NCBI GenBank assembly: GCA_902521325.1
Contig: CABYRE010000005.1
Coordinates: 1 to 64,000, forward strand
DNA length: 64,000 nucleotides
Origin: an uncultured Alphaproteobacteria bacterium
Lineage (GTDB): Bacteria > Pseudomonadota > Alphaproteobacteria > HIMB59 > GCA-002718135
Direction of reading: 5' to 3'
How positions within the stretch are numbered: position 1 is the first letter of the stretch; every line of letters starts with the position of its first letter. Of this stretch, positions 1-10,120 are shown piece by piece. Below the pieces are notes generated by a model. That model did not search any database. It was given only the letters and a program-made list of their open reading frames with translations, and was not told the origin of the DNA. Made by a program: the position numbers and the translations under genes.

Positions 1-1186
1 TACTTATACGAACTACTCCATCATTTGAGTCAATACCTAAATCTCTTAAACAGCGCCAAGCATAAAAATTATCATTTCTTGTAGCAATTTTTTTTGATAT
101 AAGTTTTTTACTAATTTCTTTAGAGCTAATTTCTTTTGAGTAAAAAGATATTGTTGGAGCTCTATTTTTATCTTTTATATTATTCTTACCAATTAGTTTA
201 AATTTATTATTTTTAGATAAATATTCTAAAACTGGATTAGCAATAGTCTCTTCATGATAGGAGATAAGTGAGTTAATTTTTTTAATTTTTTCTAATAAAT
301 ATTTTTCTTTTTTTGAAAAATGATGATTATATAAATTATCAAAATATTCATATATACCAATCAATGATACCAATTCTTCATGATTTGGACCCCCAGGATT
401 AAGAGTATATGGATATTTACCATCTAAAAACTCATGGTTTTGATTTGGCAGAGTTTTTAATAATTTTTCTTTACCGTACAATAAAGCTAAATGAGGTCCA
501 TAGGTTTTGTAGAGACTAAAAGTATAAAAATCAACATCAAGTTCTTTTACATTAGGAAAACCATGTGGAGCATACGATACACCGTCACCAATTACTATTG
601 TGCCATGATTATGTGCTAAGTCTGAAATTTCTCTTAAATTATTTACTGATCCAACAATGTTTGAACAATGAGTTACTGCTAGTATTTTAGTTTTATCATT
701 AATAATTTTTTTTAACTCATCAATTTCTAGCTCATGATTTTTAGGATTAAACTTCCATTCAATTATTTTTGCACCAAATTCTTCAAGTTTTCTCCATGGA
801 CTAATATTTGCTTCATGATCCTGATTTGTAACTATAACTTCATCACCAACATTTATAAATTTTCTAAGAGCATTAGATAATACATACAAATTTATCGATG
901 TAGATCCACCTATTAAAATTTCATTCTCCTGCGCATTGATCATATTTGCAAAAAGTTTTATGGCTCTATCCATATTTTCTCCTGCTATTTTAGACATTGG
1001 ATATTCAGCATATGGTTGAACTTTAGTAGAAATCATAAAATTTTTTAAATTATCAATAACATTTTGTGGAACATAACTTCCTCCTGCATTTTCAAAAAAT
1101 GACCAATCTTTTGAAAGAGGATCTTTGAATGCTGGAAACTGGGATCTTACGTATTCTATATCAAGTTTAATATTTTCTGGTGTCAA
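1..1186 (-). CDS. Cysteine desulfurase-like PLP aminotransferase (class V), partial: C-terminus beyond left edge
   Basis: Open minus-strand frame absent from the ORF track; reads e.g. ...ISHCSNIVGSVNNLREISDLAHNHGTIVIGDGVSYAPHGFPNVKELDVDFYTFSLYKTYGPHLALLYGKE... and ...RNDNFYAWRCLRDLGIDSNDGVVRIS at the edge. Putative TTG start at 1184-1186 with GAGG upstream. Confidence 0.85.
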   Translation of the reverse strand, partial: MTPENIKLDIEYVRSQFPAFKDPLSKDWSFFENAGGSYVPQNVIDNLKNFMISTKVQPYAEYPMSKIAGENMDRAIKLFANMINAQENEILIGGSTSINLYVLSNALRKFINVGDEVIVTNQDHEANISPWRKLEEFGAKIIEWKFNPKNHELEIDELKKIINDKTKILAVTHCSNIVGSVNNLREISDLAHNHGTIVIGDGVSYAPHGFPNVKELDVDFYTFSLYKTYGPHLALLYGKEKLLKTLPNQNHEFLDGKYPYTLNPGGPNHEELVSLIGIYEYFDNLYNHHFSKKEKYLLEKIKKINSLISYHEETIANPVLEYLSKNNKFKLIGKNNIKDKNRAPTISFYSKEISSKEISKKLISKKIATRNDNFYAWRCLRDLGIDSNDGVVRIS

Positions 1187-1265
1187 TTTTTCCTCTTCTC
1201 GTATATTCTTTTAATCTAATATAGAAAAAAATAAATGTATAATTAATTTAAAAATCTTATTATTC

Positions 1266-2696
1266 ATGATTGATAAACGAAAATTTTATATAAATGGTAC
1301 TTGGATTAATCCAATTATAAAGAATGATTTTGAGGTTATTAATCCCTCTAATGAACAACCGTACGCTACTATTTCTTTAGGTTCTAAAAAAGATGTAGAT
1401 CTAGCAGTAAATACTGCAAAAAAAGCATTCATTACGTGGAGTCAGGTAGATAAAAAAGAAAAAATTAGTTTACTAGAAAATCTACTTAAGATTTATAAAA
1501 GTAGATGGGATGAAATAACTCAAACAATGTCTGAGGAAATGGGAGCACCATTAGACTGGTCATCTTCTGCTCAAACTTCTTCAGGAGCAGATCATATTGA
1601 CGATTTTATTTTAAGATTAAAAAATTTTGAATTTGAAAAAAGATTTAATAAAAATTCTAATAATTATATTGTTTATGAACCTATTGGAGTATGCGGTCTA
1701 ATTACTCCATGGAATTGGCCTATTAATCAAATCACATTAAAAGTAATACCTGCCTTAGCAACTGGCTGCACTATGATATTAAAACCTTCAGAAATTGCAC
1801 CCATGTCGGGGATCATTTTTGCGGAAATAATTCATGAAGCAGGCTTTCCTCCAGGTGTTTTTAATTTAGTTAATGGTAATGGAGATGGTGTAGGAACGGA
1901 TTTATCATCTCATAAAGATATTGATATGATATCTTTTACTGGATCAACAAGAGCAGGAAAGCTTATTTCTAAAAACGCAGCAGATACTATTAAAAGAGTT
2001 TGCTTAGAACTTGGAGGTAAGGGGGGCAATATTGTTTTTAGTGATTCACATCCAGAAGCAGTAAGAGAAGGTGTTAGGAATATAATGAGTAATTCTGGTC
2101 AATCTTGTGATGCGCCAACAAGAATGCTAGTTGAAAAATCAATTTATAAAAGAGCAATAGAAGAGGCGGCTGATGAGGCAAATAAAATCAAAGTTGATAT
2201 TGCTTCTAAGAATGGAAATCATATCGGTCCAGTTATTTCTAAAACACAATATGATAAAATTATTGATTTAATTGATAGTGGTATAAATGATGGTGCTACT
2301 CTCGTCGCTGGAGGATCTGAAAAACCAAATGGTTTAGAAAGGGGTTATTTTGTTAAGCCAACAATCTTTACAGATGTAACTAATGATATGAGAATCGCAA
2401 AAGAAGAGATTTTTGGACCAGTGCTCTCTATAATTCCATTTGAGGATGAAGATGAGGCTGTATCAATTGTTAACGATACATCCTATGGTTTAGGAAACTA
2501 CGTTCAGACTCAAGATAAAGAAAAGGCAAAAAGAGTAGCAAGAAAATTTCGATCTGGAGGTGTATATATTAATGGCAATACTGCTGATCCAGGAACACCT
2601 TTTGGTGGTTATCGACAATCTGGTAACGGAAGAGAAGGTGGTGATTGGGGTTTAGAAGAATATTTAGAAATTAAAACTATCTGCGGATGGGAATGA
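1266..2696 (+). CDS. Aldehyde dehydrogenase family protein
   Basis: ALDH motifs: ITPWNWPINQ, LELGGKGGNIVF, SGQSC catalytic Cys, EEIFGPVLSI. Confidence 0.93.
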   Translation: MIDKRKFYINGTWINPIIKNDFEVINPSNEQPYATISLGSKKDVDLAVNTAKKAFITWSQVDKKEKISLLENLLKIYKSRWDEITQTMSEEMGAPLDWSSSAQTSSGADHIDDFILRLKNFEFEKRFNKNSNNYIVYEPIGVCGLITPWNWPINQITLKVIPALATGCTMILKPSEIAPMSGIIFAEIIHEAGFPPGVFNLVNGNGDGVGTDLSSHKDIDMISFTGSTRAGKLISKNAADTIKRVCLELGGKGGNIVFSDSHPEAVREGVRNIMSNSGQSCDAPTRMLVEKSIYKRAIEEAADEANKIKVDIASKNGNHIGPVISKTQYDKIIDLIDSGINDGATLVAGGSEKPNGLERGYFVKPTIFTDVTNDMRIAKEEIFGPVLSIIPFEDEDEAVSIVNDTSYGLGNYVQTQDKEKAKRVARKFRSGGVYINGNTADPGTPFGGYRQSGNGREGGDWGLEEYLEIKTICGWE

Positions 2697-2697
2697 T

Positions 2698-3837
2698 CTA
2701 AACTTTAATATTATTAAAATAATTTAATCTTCCTATTATTTCATCTCTTTCAATATAATATCCTTGAAGATGTCTATTTCCAGAGTTTGGGTCAAATTCA
2801 GTTCTACCGTGTAATACTCTTCTATTGTTAAAACAAAAAATATCACCAGCTTCTAATCTAAAATTAATTTTAAATTTTTTGTTTTGAAGAAGTGATGCAA
2901 AATATTGATATGCATCATAAAACTTTTTCATTTTTTTGGGCTCAACATCTACAGCACCCATTGCAGCCATACTAAATCTAATATCATTGAAATCATTATC
3001 TTTTGTGAGTGTTATTATTGGTGAATGAAGAATTCTGATAGCTTTTTGAGTATAATCAGTATCTTTAAATTTTACATAAGTTTGTGTTAAAATTTTAAAA
3101 ACATCTTTTTCATTTTTTTTTAAATAATTTGCAACTGCAAAACCATCCACAACAGATGATAATCCACCATTAGCTTCATTTACTAAGCAATGAAGAAATT
3201 GGTAACCTGGAGCATATTCAAAATAAGGTAAGTCGGTATGATTTCTTAATGCATCTGCTGTATAAGCAGTATTATTGGGTTTTGGAATATTAATTACTTC
3301 AAATGGTGTGCCAAAAAATGTTTCTCTATGATGGCTTATTCTATTTAATATTTTAAATGCAGATTTTTTTCTAGTAGGTGCATTTTTGATTAATGCAAAA
3401 CCATAAGTATGAAGTAATTTTAACCATTTGCTTAAAAATTTATTATTTTTTATTACACTATTATGATCAACAATAATTTTCTTTAGGTTTTTTTTTAATT
3501 TACCATCCCAAAAAATATAAGGTGATTTATATTTTTGTTTATTTATTTCGGTATAACAATGATCTCTTAACCATTTTAAGTTAAATTTGCTAGTATGATC
3601 ACCTTCACTCCAATCAATATGGAGTTTATTTTTTTCAATTTTATAATTTTTAGGAAATATATTTTTACTTACAGTTAAAATATTAAATACTCTCATATTT
3701 GCGGTAGAGTGTATTGCGGTTGGGCAATTATCTCTCAGCCACATAAAATGGAATTTACTTTTTAAGTTATCTTTCCATACAATACTTAAATGGTCATTCT
3801 TTTTTTCTAATTTTTTTACATGATATTTGCTACTCAT
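2698..3837 (-). CDS. Gamma-butyrobetaine hydroxylase-like Fe(II)/2-oxoglutarate dioxygenase (N-terminal GBBH-like domain + TauD domain)
   Basis: FHFMWLRDNCPTAIHS N-terminal motif; HTDLPY and RRVLHGR metal/2OG motifs; VDGFAVANYLKK resembles BBOX/TmpA proteins. Confidence 0.85.
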   Translation of the reverse strand: MSSKYHVKKLEKKNDHLSIVWKDNLKSKFHFMWLRDNCPTAIHSTANMRVFNILTVSKNIFPKNYKIEKNKLHIDWSEGDHTSKFNLKWLRDHCYTEINKQKYKSPYIFWDGKLKKNLKKIIVDHNSVIKNNKFLSKWLKLLHTYGFALIKNAPTRKKSAFKILNRISHHRETFFGTPFEVINIPKPNNTAYTADALRNHTDLPYFEYAPGYQFLHCLVNEANGGLSSVVDGFAVANYLKKNEKDVFKILTQTYVKFKDTDYTQKAIRILHSPIITLTKDNDFNDIRFSMAAMGAVDVEPKKMKKFYDAYQYFASLLQNKKFKINFRLEAGDIFCFNNRRVLHGRTEFDPNSGNRHLQGYYIERDEIIGRLNYFNNIKV

Positions 3838-3887
3838 TTTGAAATATTTATATCTGAATAAATTATCTTAGTATATTTAACAAATTA

Positions 3888-4745
3888 ATGAAATCGAATA
3901 ATAATAATCTCTTAGGAATTTCTTTCATGTTATTGTCCATGTTTTGTCTAAGTATAAATGATATCACGTATAAATATTTAAGCTTTCATTTTCCTGTATG
4001 GGAATCAATATTCTTCAGAGCACTAAGTGGAAGTATCATTGCAACTTTTTTAGCTATATATTTTGGATTTGATAAGTTAAAAACTAAAAAACCAGTTGGA
4101 CATGCTATCCGAGCCCTGTCTTCTTCTGCTTGTGTCGTATTTTACATTTACGGAATTAATAATTTAATGTTATCTGAAAACATTGCTATTGCACATTCTG
4201 CTCCCATTATCGCTGCTTTTCTTGCTGTTCCAATACTTGGTGAGAGAATTGGGATTTTTAGAACAACTGCAATATTAATTGGTTTCATTGGTGTGTTAAT
4301 TATTGTTAAGCCCGGTACTGACTTATTCAAATTAGAAACACTTTATCCTCTAATATCTGCAGCTTTTATGGCTTCTGTTTATTTATCAACTAGATCAGTA
4401 ATGAGTACTGATTCGAGTGTTGCAATTATTTTTTATTACTCTTTTTCATTATTAATTACGTCAATAATATTTTTTCCTGATAATTTTATTATGCCAAATG
4501 GAATTCAATTAATTTTTGCTATGAGTTTAGGTGTGATGGGATCACTAGGACATTTATTTATGTCTCAAGCAGCTAAATACGCAGATGTTGCAATTACTTC
4601 ACCCTTTGAATACTCAGCTTTCATATTTGTAGGAATAATGGGATATTTAATTTATTCTGAGGTTCCAACTTTAAGTATTTATTTAGGGGGAGCAATAATT
4701 ATTGGTACTGGAATATTTATAGCTTATAGAGAAAGAAATAAATAG
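3888..4745 (+). CDS. EamA/DMT-family transporter
   Basis: Ten-TM-like hydrophobic protein with two EamA-like repeats (LLGISFMLLSMFCLSINDITYKY...). Confidence 0.85.
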   Translation: MKSNNNNLLGISFMLLSMFCLSINDITYKYLSFHFPVWESIFFRALSGSIIATFLAIYFGFDKLKTKKPVGHAIRALSSSACVVFYIYGINNLMLSENIAIAHSAPIIAAFLAVPILGERIGIFRTTAILIGFIGVLIIVKPGTDLFKLETLYPLISAAFMASVYLSTRSVMSTDSSVAIIFYYSFSLLITSIIFFPDNFIMPNGIQLIFAMSLGVMGSLGHLFMSQAAKYADVAITSPFEYSAFIFVGIMGYLIYSEVPTLSIYLGGAIIIGTGIFIAYRERNK

Positions 4746-4750
4746 CTAAA

Positions 4751-6076
4751 CTAAAAAATTATTTCTTTTAAATTTTTCTTCTTATATTTGTGATTTCTTA
4801 TTTTATTTAAAATATTTTTTTTACCTCCACACATTAAAAATTTATTATCAATATCTTCGTCTTTTAAAGGATAATTATTTCCTCCTTTAATATGTGATAT
4901 TTTTTCAATCAATATACTTCCATCATTCATTATTACTTTAATTATATCAGGATACTTAGGATCATAATCTTCAAAAGTATTTGGCACTTTGTAAGTGACT
5001 AGTTTAATCTTTCTAGTCATGTTTAAACTTTTTTTATTTTTAGAAATATTTAAACTATTTAAATCAAATTTACCATTAATGAGAGCAGTTGCTAAACAAT
5101 AACTCAATGAAAATCTAGCTTCAGTAGAATTTTTAGGTATATGAAATTTTGATACTCTGAACCAAGGTTCTGGAAACTCAATTGTAATAGATTTAATATT
5201 TTTTTTTATAAAAATTTTTTTATTTAAAACTAATCCTCCTTGTATTACTCTTTGTGAATAACTACAAACTGGCCAAAACTTAATGAAATTTGGAAACTTA
5301 ATTATAGCATTTCCTAAATCTGATTTTTTAATATTATTATTTAATTTTTTAGAAAATTTACTACCATACAATTCAATAAATCCTCTCTCAATATTCCAAA
5401 TATCTTGATTAGCTGTACCTCCATTTTTTGCAAGTAAGGCTGACTGTACTCCTGCTTGAGAAGCAAACCCTACATGAAACGCTTTTATATCTGTGCCGAA
5501 TTGCTGTTTTAAACCAGATGAAAAACTTGTTGCAATAGAAATTGCATTTGCCATTTGATCCGCATTTAATTTTAACACTTTAGATACTGCTGCAGCAGTT
5601 CCAATCACGCCTATTGTATTTGCTGAATGCCATCCTTTATAATAATGGTCATAGCTAAGTGCTTGTCCTAATTTTATTATTAATTCATATCCTACTACCC
5701 ATCCCTCATATGTTTCTTCAATTGAGATATTTTTCATTTGAGCTACAGATATAAGAGCTGAAAAAATTGGGGCACTAGGATGAGATCCCACAACGTATTC
5801 GTAATCATCAAAGTCTATAGACGCTGATCTGACTCCATGTAAAAAACATGCTTCAGAAATAGATAATTTTTTTCCTCCTCCAAATATCTTAATGTTTTTT
5901 GAATTATTATTTTCTAAACAGTATTTTAAGGCAACCCTTGATTGTTTTTCTTTAACACCTGATAATATACAAGCCAGGGTATCTATGAATGCATTTTCTG
6001 CTCTTTTATAAGTTACCTTATTGATATTAATTTTTTTTTTTGACGCCCAATTACAAAATTTTTTATGAAAACTCAT
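4751..6076 (-). CDS. MmgE/PrpD family protein
   Basis: DTLACILSGV; ASIDFDDYEYVVGSHPSAPIFSAL; GWHSANTIGVIGTAAAVSKVL typical of MmgE/PrpD. Confidence 0.9.
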   Translation of the reverse strand: MSFHKKFCNWASKKKININKVTYKRAENAFIDTLACILSGVKEKQSRVALKYCLENNNSKNIKIFGGGKKLSISEACFLHGVRSASIDFDDYEYVVGSHPSAPIFSALISVAQMKNISIEETYEGWVVGYELIIKLGQALSYDHYYKGWHSANTIGVIGTAAAVSKVLKLNADQMANAISIATSFSSGLKQQFGTDIKAFHVGFASQAGVQSALLAKNGGTANQDIWNIERGFIELYGSKFSKKLNNNIKKSDLGNAIIKFPNFIKFWPVCSYSQRVIQGGLVLNKKIFIKKNIKSITIEFPEPWFRVSKFHIPKNSTEARFSLSYCLATALINGKFDLNSLNISKNKKSLNMTRKIKLVTYKVPNTFEDYDPKYPDIIKVIMNDGSILIEKISHIKGGNNYPLKDEDIDNKFLMCGGKKNILNKIRNHKYKKKNLKEIIF

Positions 6077-6891
6077 TTTTTATATTTTGCAATCATTGTA
6101 ATTTCTTGTTTTTCATTAAGAATTCTTCCAATAATTTCATCATCTCGATTTTCACCAATTTCTACAAAGAAATTATTGTTATATACAAGAGGCGCTGTAG
6201 CTTTATATTCAAAAGAATTGAAATCAATCTTGTTTTTTCTTGCAAGATTTAAAAGATAAGTTGCTTGAAGAGGCGCATGGACTAATAACCCCATATGGCC
6301 CTCATAATTTTTTGTATAATCATTATCATAATGAATTTTATGTCCATTAAAAGTTAAGGCAGAATATCTAAATAGCAAAGTTGATGAATTAAAAATTTCT
6401 ACTTTATCAATTAACTTTAATTCATCTTTTAATTTAGGAGTAATGGATTTTTTATTTATTTTTTCTCTATAAACAGCAGTTTGATCTTCTGATACTATTA
6501 ATTTATTTTTATTTAAATATTCATGATTGATATTAACAAAACATAGGTTGCCGGATCTACCTTCTTTAAATTCAATACTTGAAATTGTTGAATTCTTTTC
6601 AATTTCAGATCCAATTTCAAGTTCATGAAATATTTTTATTTTACCACCAGCCCACATTCTAATTTTATAAGGTAACTCAGGTAAGAATATTCCTAACTTT
6701 GCATTTCCATCTTTCTCTAGATCATTTAACGGAGCTACATCTGGGCTTAAGCATAAAAAAATTCCCTCTGGCACGCTTTGACTACTTAAACATTTTTGAT
6801 CGATTGTTTTTTTTAAATGATCAACTAATCGAGGAGTAATAATATCATTCCTGGAAATTTTCTTTCCAATCCAATCTTTGTAATTATCCAT
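6073..6891 (-). CDS. MaoC/HTD2-type (FAS1-like) dehydratase, mesaconyl-C4-CoA hydratase-like
   Basis: N-terminal FAS1-like dehydratase region (RMWAGGKIKIFHELEIGSEI) and C-terminal FRYSALTFNGHKIHYDNDYTKNYEGHMGLLVHAPLQATYLL. Confidence 0.82.
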   Translation of the reverse strand: MDNYKDWIGKKISRNDIITPRLVDHLKKTIDQKCLSSQSVPEGIFLCLSPDVAPLNDLEKDGNAKLGIFLPELPYKIRMWAGGKIKIFHELEIGSEIEKNSTISSIEFKEGRSGNLCFVNINHEYLNKNKLIVSEDQTAVYREKINKKSITPKLKDELKLIDKVEIFNSSTLLFRYSALTFNGHKIHYDNDYTKNYEGHMGLLVHAPLQATYLLNLARKNKIDFNSFEYKATAPLVYNNNFFVEIGENRDDEIIGRILNEKQEITMIAKYKK

Positions 6892-6951
6892 TTTTAATAT
6901 ACTCGAGTTTACTTATAAATTAATAATTAGTATAATTTATATTTTTAAAAA

Positions 6952-8595
6952 ATGAAAAAAACATTTGACTATATAATAGCAGGGGGAGGTTCTGCTGGCT
7001 GTACATTAGCCTCAAGATTATCTGAAAATAAAGATATAAAGGTATTACTAATAGAAGAAGGGGGTTCAGGAAAAAGTTTATTCACTCAAATGCCTGGTGG
7101 CAACGGATACATTTTTGGAAACCCTAAATTTGATTGGGGTTTTGAGTCAATACCTCAACCTTCTTTAAATAATAGAAAAATTTTATACCCTAGAGGTAAA
7201 GGATTAGGAGGATCATCTCTTTTAAACGGTATGATTTACATGAGAGGTGCTCCAGGTGATTTTAATAGGTGGAGACAAAAGGGATTGGAGGGTTGGTCAT
7301 ATAATGATGTATTGCCATATTTCAAAAAATCTGCTTCAGCTATTCATAGAGAAAAAAATGAACATCACTCACATTCAGGTCCTTTACAACTTACACCAGC
7401 TGGTAATTACAATTCTATCGATAAAGCATTTATTGATGCATGTGTTGAAGCTGGGGCAGAAATTAATAATGATTTTTATAATGGCAATCTAAATGGAGTA
7501 GGTCGATATGATGTTAAAGTATGGAATGGAAAAAGACAATCATCTGCAGAAGCTTATTTGAAATTTAAACCTAACAACTTAACAATTTATAAAAATACAA
7601 CTGTAATAAAAATTTTAATTGAGAAAAATAAAGCTAAAGGATTACTTTTATCAAATAGTGAAGTTTATGCATCATCAGAGGTAATATTATGTTTAGGAGC
7701 ATTCGGTAGCCCCAAATGCTTAATGTTATCAGGAATTGGACCAGAAGAACATTTAAAAGAAAAAAACATAAATTTATTAATTAATTTACCTGGAGTAGGT
7801 GAAAACCTTCACGATCATCCTGTTATGCCAATGAATTGGGCTTTTCAAAACAATAATTTAAGTTTCTCTAAATATCAAAGGATCGATAGAGCTATTATTG
7901 TGGGATTAAAATATATTTTATTTAAAAAGGGATTGGCTGCAGCTCCTTTTTGGTCAACAAATCTATTTCATGCAATAAGAGAAAAAGAAATGCCTGAAAT
8001 ACAAGTATTCATGACACCTATGTGTTTTAAAGAAGAAAAAGATAACTGGTCTATGAGTTTAGATAATTTATTAAATTTTGGTTCATTATTTTTTTCTAGA
8101 GGTAAAAAAGCTTTTCCAGGATTACACTTTCAAATTAATTTATTAAGACCAAAGAGCACAGGAAGTGTAAAACTTAAAAGCTCAAATCCCAATGATGAAC
8201 TTAATATAAATCCAAATTGGTTCATCGATCCATCTGATATGGAAGATATGATAGAAGGGATGAAGCATACAAGAGAAGTATTATCAAAACCCAGTTTAGC
8301 TAAAATTGTTTCGGAAGAATTACTTCCAGGAAAAAAAATCAAAAGTGATCAAGATTTAAAAGAGTCAGTTCGAAATCATGTACAAACTGGTCATCATCCT
8401 GCATCTACTTGCGCAATGGGTTCAAGTAATAACAAAATGGCTGTACTTGATAATAAGCTTAAAGTTAGAGGAATAGATAATCTAAGAGTAGTAGATGCTT
8501 CTTCTTTCCCAGATATGATAAGTGGAAATATAAATGCATCTGTAATTATGTTAGCAGAAAAAGCATCAGATATGATATTAAAAAAAATTAATTAA
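6952..8595 (+). CDS. GMC family oxidoreductase (choline dehydrogenase-like)
   Basis: YIIAGGGSAGCTLASRLSE FAD motif; PRGKGLGGSSLLNGMIYMRG; C-terminal NLRVVDASSFPDMISGNINA. Confidence 0.93.
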   Translation: MKKTFDYIIAGGGSAGCTLASRLSENKDIKVLLIEEGGSGKSLFTQMPGGNGYIFGNPKFDWGFESIPQPSLNNRKILYPRGKGLGGSSLLNGMIYMRGAPGDFNRWRQKGLEGWSYNDVLPYFKKSASAIHREKNEHHSHSGPLQLTPAGNYNSIDKAFIDACVEAGAEINNDFYNGNLNGVGRYDVKVWNGKRQSSAEAYLKFKPNNLTIYKNTTVIKILIEKNKAKGLLLSNSEVYASSEVILCLGAFGSPKCLMLSGIGPEEHLKEKNINLLINLPGVGENLHDHPVMPMNWAFQNNNLSFSKYQRIDRAIIVGLKYILFKKGLAAAPFWSTNLFHAIREKEMPEIQVFMTPMCFKEEKDNWSMSLDNLLNFGSLFFSRGKKAFPGLHFQINLLRPKSTGSVKLKSSNPNDELNINPNWFIDPSDMEDMIEGMKHTREVLSKPSLAKIVSEELLPGKKIKSDQDLKESVRNHVQTGHHPASTCAMGSSNNKMAVLDNKLKVRGIDNLRVVDASSFPDMISGNINASVIMLAEKASDMILKKIN

Positions 8596-8640
8596 TCATA
8601 AATAAGTTGACCAATGAAATTATTTAAGTTTAAATAAATT

Positions 8641-10113
8641 ATGTCTGAAATTCAAACCTATAAATTTTATGCAGGAAATAGATGGCATGAACCTTCTTCT
8701 GAAAAATATTTTGAAAGTGAGGATCCATCTATAGGAAAAGTATGGGCAAAGGTCCCTGATTGTAATGAAAAAGATATTAATCTTGCAGTATCATCTGCTA
8801 AACATGCTTATTATGATGGTCCTTATGGTAAAATGCATCCAGCAGAAAGAGGGAGAACTTTAACTAGAATTGGAGATATTATTGCTAAAAATGCAGAACG
8901 CATTGGGCAAATAGAAACTAAAGACAACGGCAAACTTCCAAAAAATATTACCCCTTCATTAACTAGCTGGCAGACTGAGAGTTTTTATTATTATGCAGGT
9001 ATGTGTGATAAGTATGAAGGTAGACTGATACCTTCAGAGGTTCCCTATATGCATAATTATTTAAAATGGGAACCGTTTGGAGTTGTTGCACTTATTTTAC
9101 CTTGGAATTCACCAATTGGAACATTAATCTGGAAATTAGCGCCGGCAATAGCAGCAGGCAATACTGTCGTTATTAAACCTTCAGAAAGAGCATCATGCTC
9201 TACATTAGAGTTAATGAAAATTTTAGAAGAAGCCGATCTTCCAGAAGGTTTGATTAATGTTGTTACTGGTTTTGGTCCTACAACCGGAGCGCCTCTTATT
9301 GAACATAAAGATGTCAGGATGATAAGTTTTACAGGTGGAACAAAAGGGGGGAGTTCAGCTAGTTTAAGTGCATCTAAAAATGTTAAACCTATTATTATGG
9401 AGCTAGGTGGAAAATCACCACAAATTATATTTAAAGATGCTGATTTATCTTTATCAGTTAATGGAGTTGCATCAGGAATCTTTCCAGTTTCAGGTCATAG
9501 CTGTATTTCAGGATCAAGAATATTAGTACATAAAGATATAAAAGATAAATTTACTAATAATTTATTAGAAGTCGTTAAAAAAGCTAAAGTTGGTCACCCA
9601 AATGATACAGAAACACAAATAGGACCTATAGCAAATAAAGAACAATATGATTTTATTTTATCTAAGATAGAAACGGCTGAAAAAAGAGGTTTAAAATTAT
9701 TAATTGATGGAAGAAAAGAACAAAAATCTGAAGGTTACTATATTGGACCAACTATTTTTGATAATGTTCCAAATGAAGATGATTTAGCTCAAAATGAAGT
9801 ATTTGGACCTGTCGCTTCAATACAATCTTGGGATAATGAAGATGAAGTCATTAAAATTGCAAACGATACTATTTATGGACTTGCAGCAGGTATTTGGACT
9901 AAGGATACTAATAAAGCTATACGTTTAGCAGATAAGATAGAAGCTGGAACTATTTATATAAATAATTATTTTAATGCTTCTACTCAATCTCCAGTTGGAG
10001 GTTTCAAGCAATCAGGATACGGTCGTGAAAATGGATGGGAGGGAATGCAAAGTTACATGCAGACTAAATCTACATGGCTAGCTACCAATCCATCTCAACC
10101 AAACCCATTTTAA
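8641..10113 (+). CDS. Aldehyde dehydrogenase family protein
   Basis: LPWNSPIGTLIWKLAPAIAAGNTVVIKPSE, MELGGKSPQIIF, GHSC catalytic Cys, NEVFGPVASI. Confidence 0.93.
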   Translation: MSEIQTYKFYAGNRWHEPSSEKYFESEDPSIGKVWAKVPDCNEKDINLAVSSAKHAYYDGPYGKMHPAERGRTLTRIGDIIAKNAERIGQIETKDNGKLPKNITPSLTSWQTESFYYYAGMCDKYEGRLIPSEVPYMHNYLKWEPFGVVALILPWNSPIGTLIWKLAPAIAAGNTVVIKPSERASCSTLELMKILEEADLPEGLINVVTGFGPTTGAPLIEHKDVRMISFTGGTKGGSSASLSASKNVKPIIMELGGKSPQIIFKDADLSLSVNGVASGIFPVSGHSCISGSRILVHKDIKDKFTNNLLEVVKKAKVGHPNDTETQIGPIANKEQYDFILSKIETAEKRGLKLLIDGRKEQKSEGYYIGPTIFDNVPNEDDLAQNEVFGPVASIQSWDNEDEVIKIANDTIYGLAAGIWTKDTNKAIRLADKIEAGTIYINNYFNASTQSPVGGFKQSGYGRENGWEGMQSYMQTKSTWLATNPSQPNPF

Positions 10114-10120
10114 GAAGTAA

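Noticed and set aside
4148-4330. Short antisense ORF (60 aa) opposite the EamA transporter
   Set aside because: Fully inside a well-supported CDS; likely a shadow ORF. The same applies to 6040-6259, 7247-7492, 8130-8342, 10074-10259, 14159-14383, 14628-14903, 17995-18207, 18280-18606, 18940-19137, 23695-23877, 24118-24336, 24509-24691, 30205-30648, 31430-31612, 32788-33009, 33961-34427, 34692-34913, 34977-35282, 37642-37929, 41344-41670, 42225-42422, 50624-50821, 54598-54789, 55223-55465, 55794-56174, 59729-59947, 61765-61980, 62287-62496, 62975-63187
4732-4768. Bidirectional hairpin AAAGAAATAA...TTATTTCTTT between convergent genes
   Set aside because: All-AT stem with a 17-nt loop, overlapping both gene ends; chance is likely at this base composition
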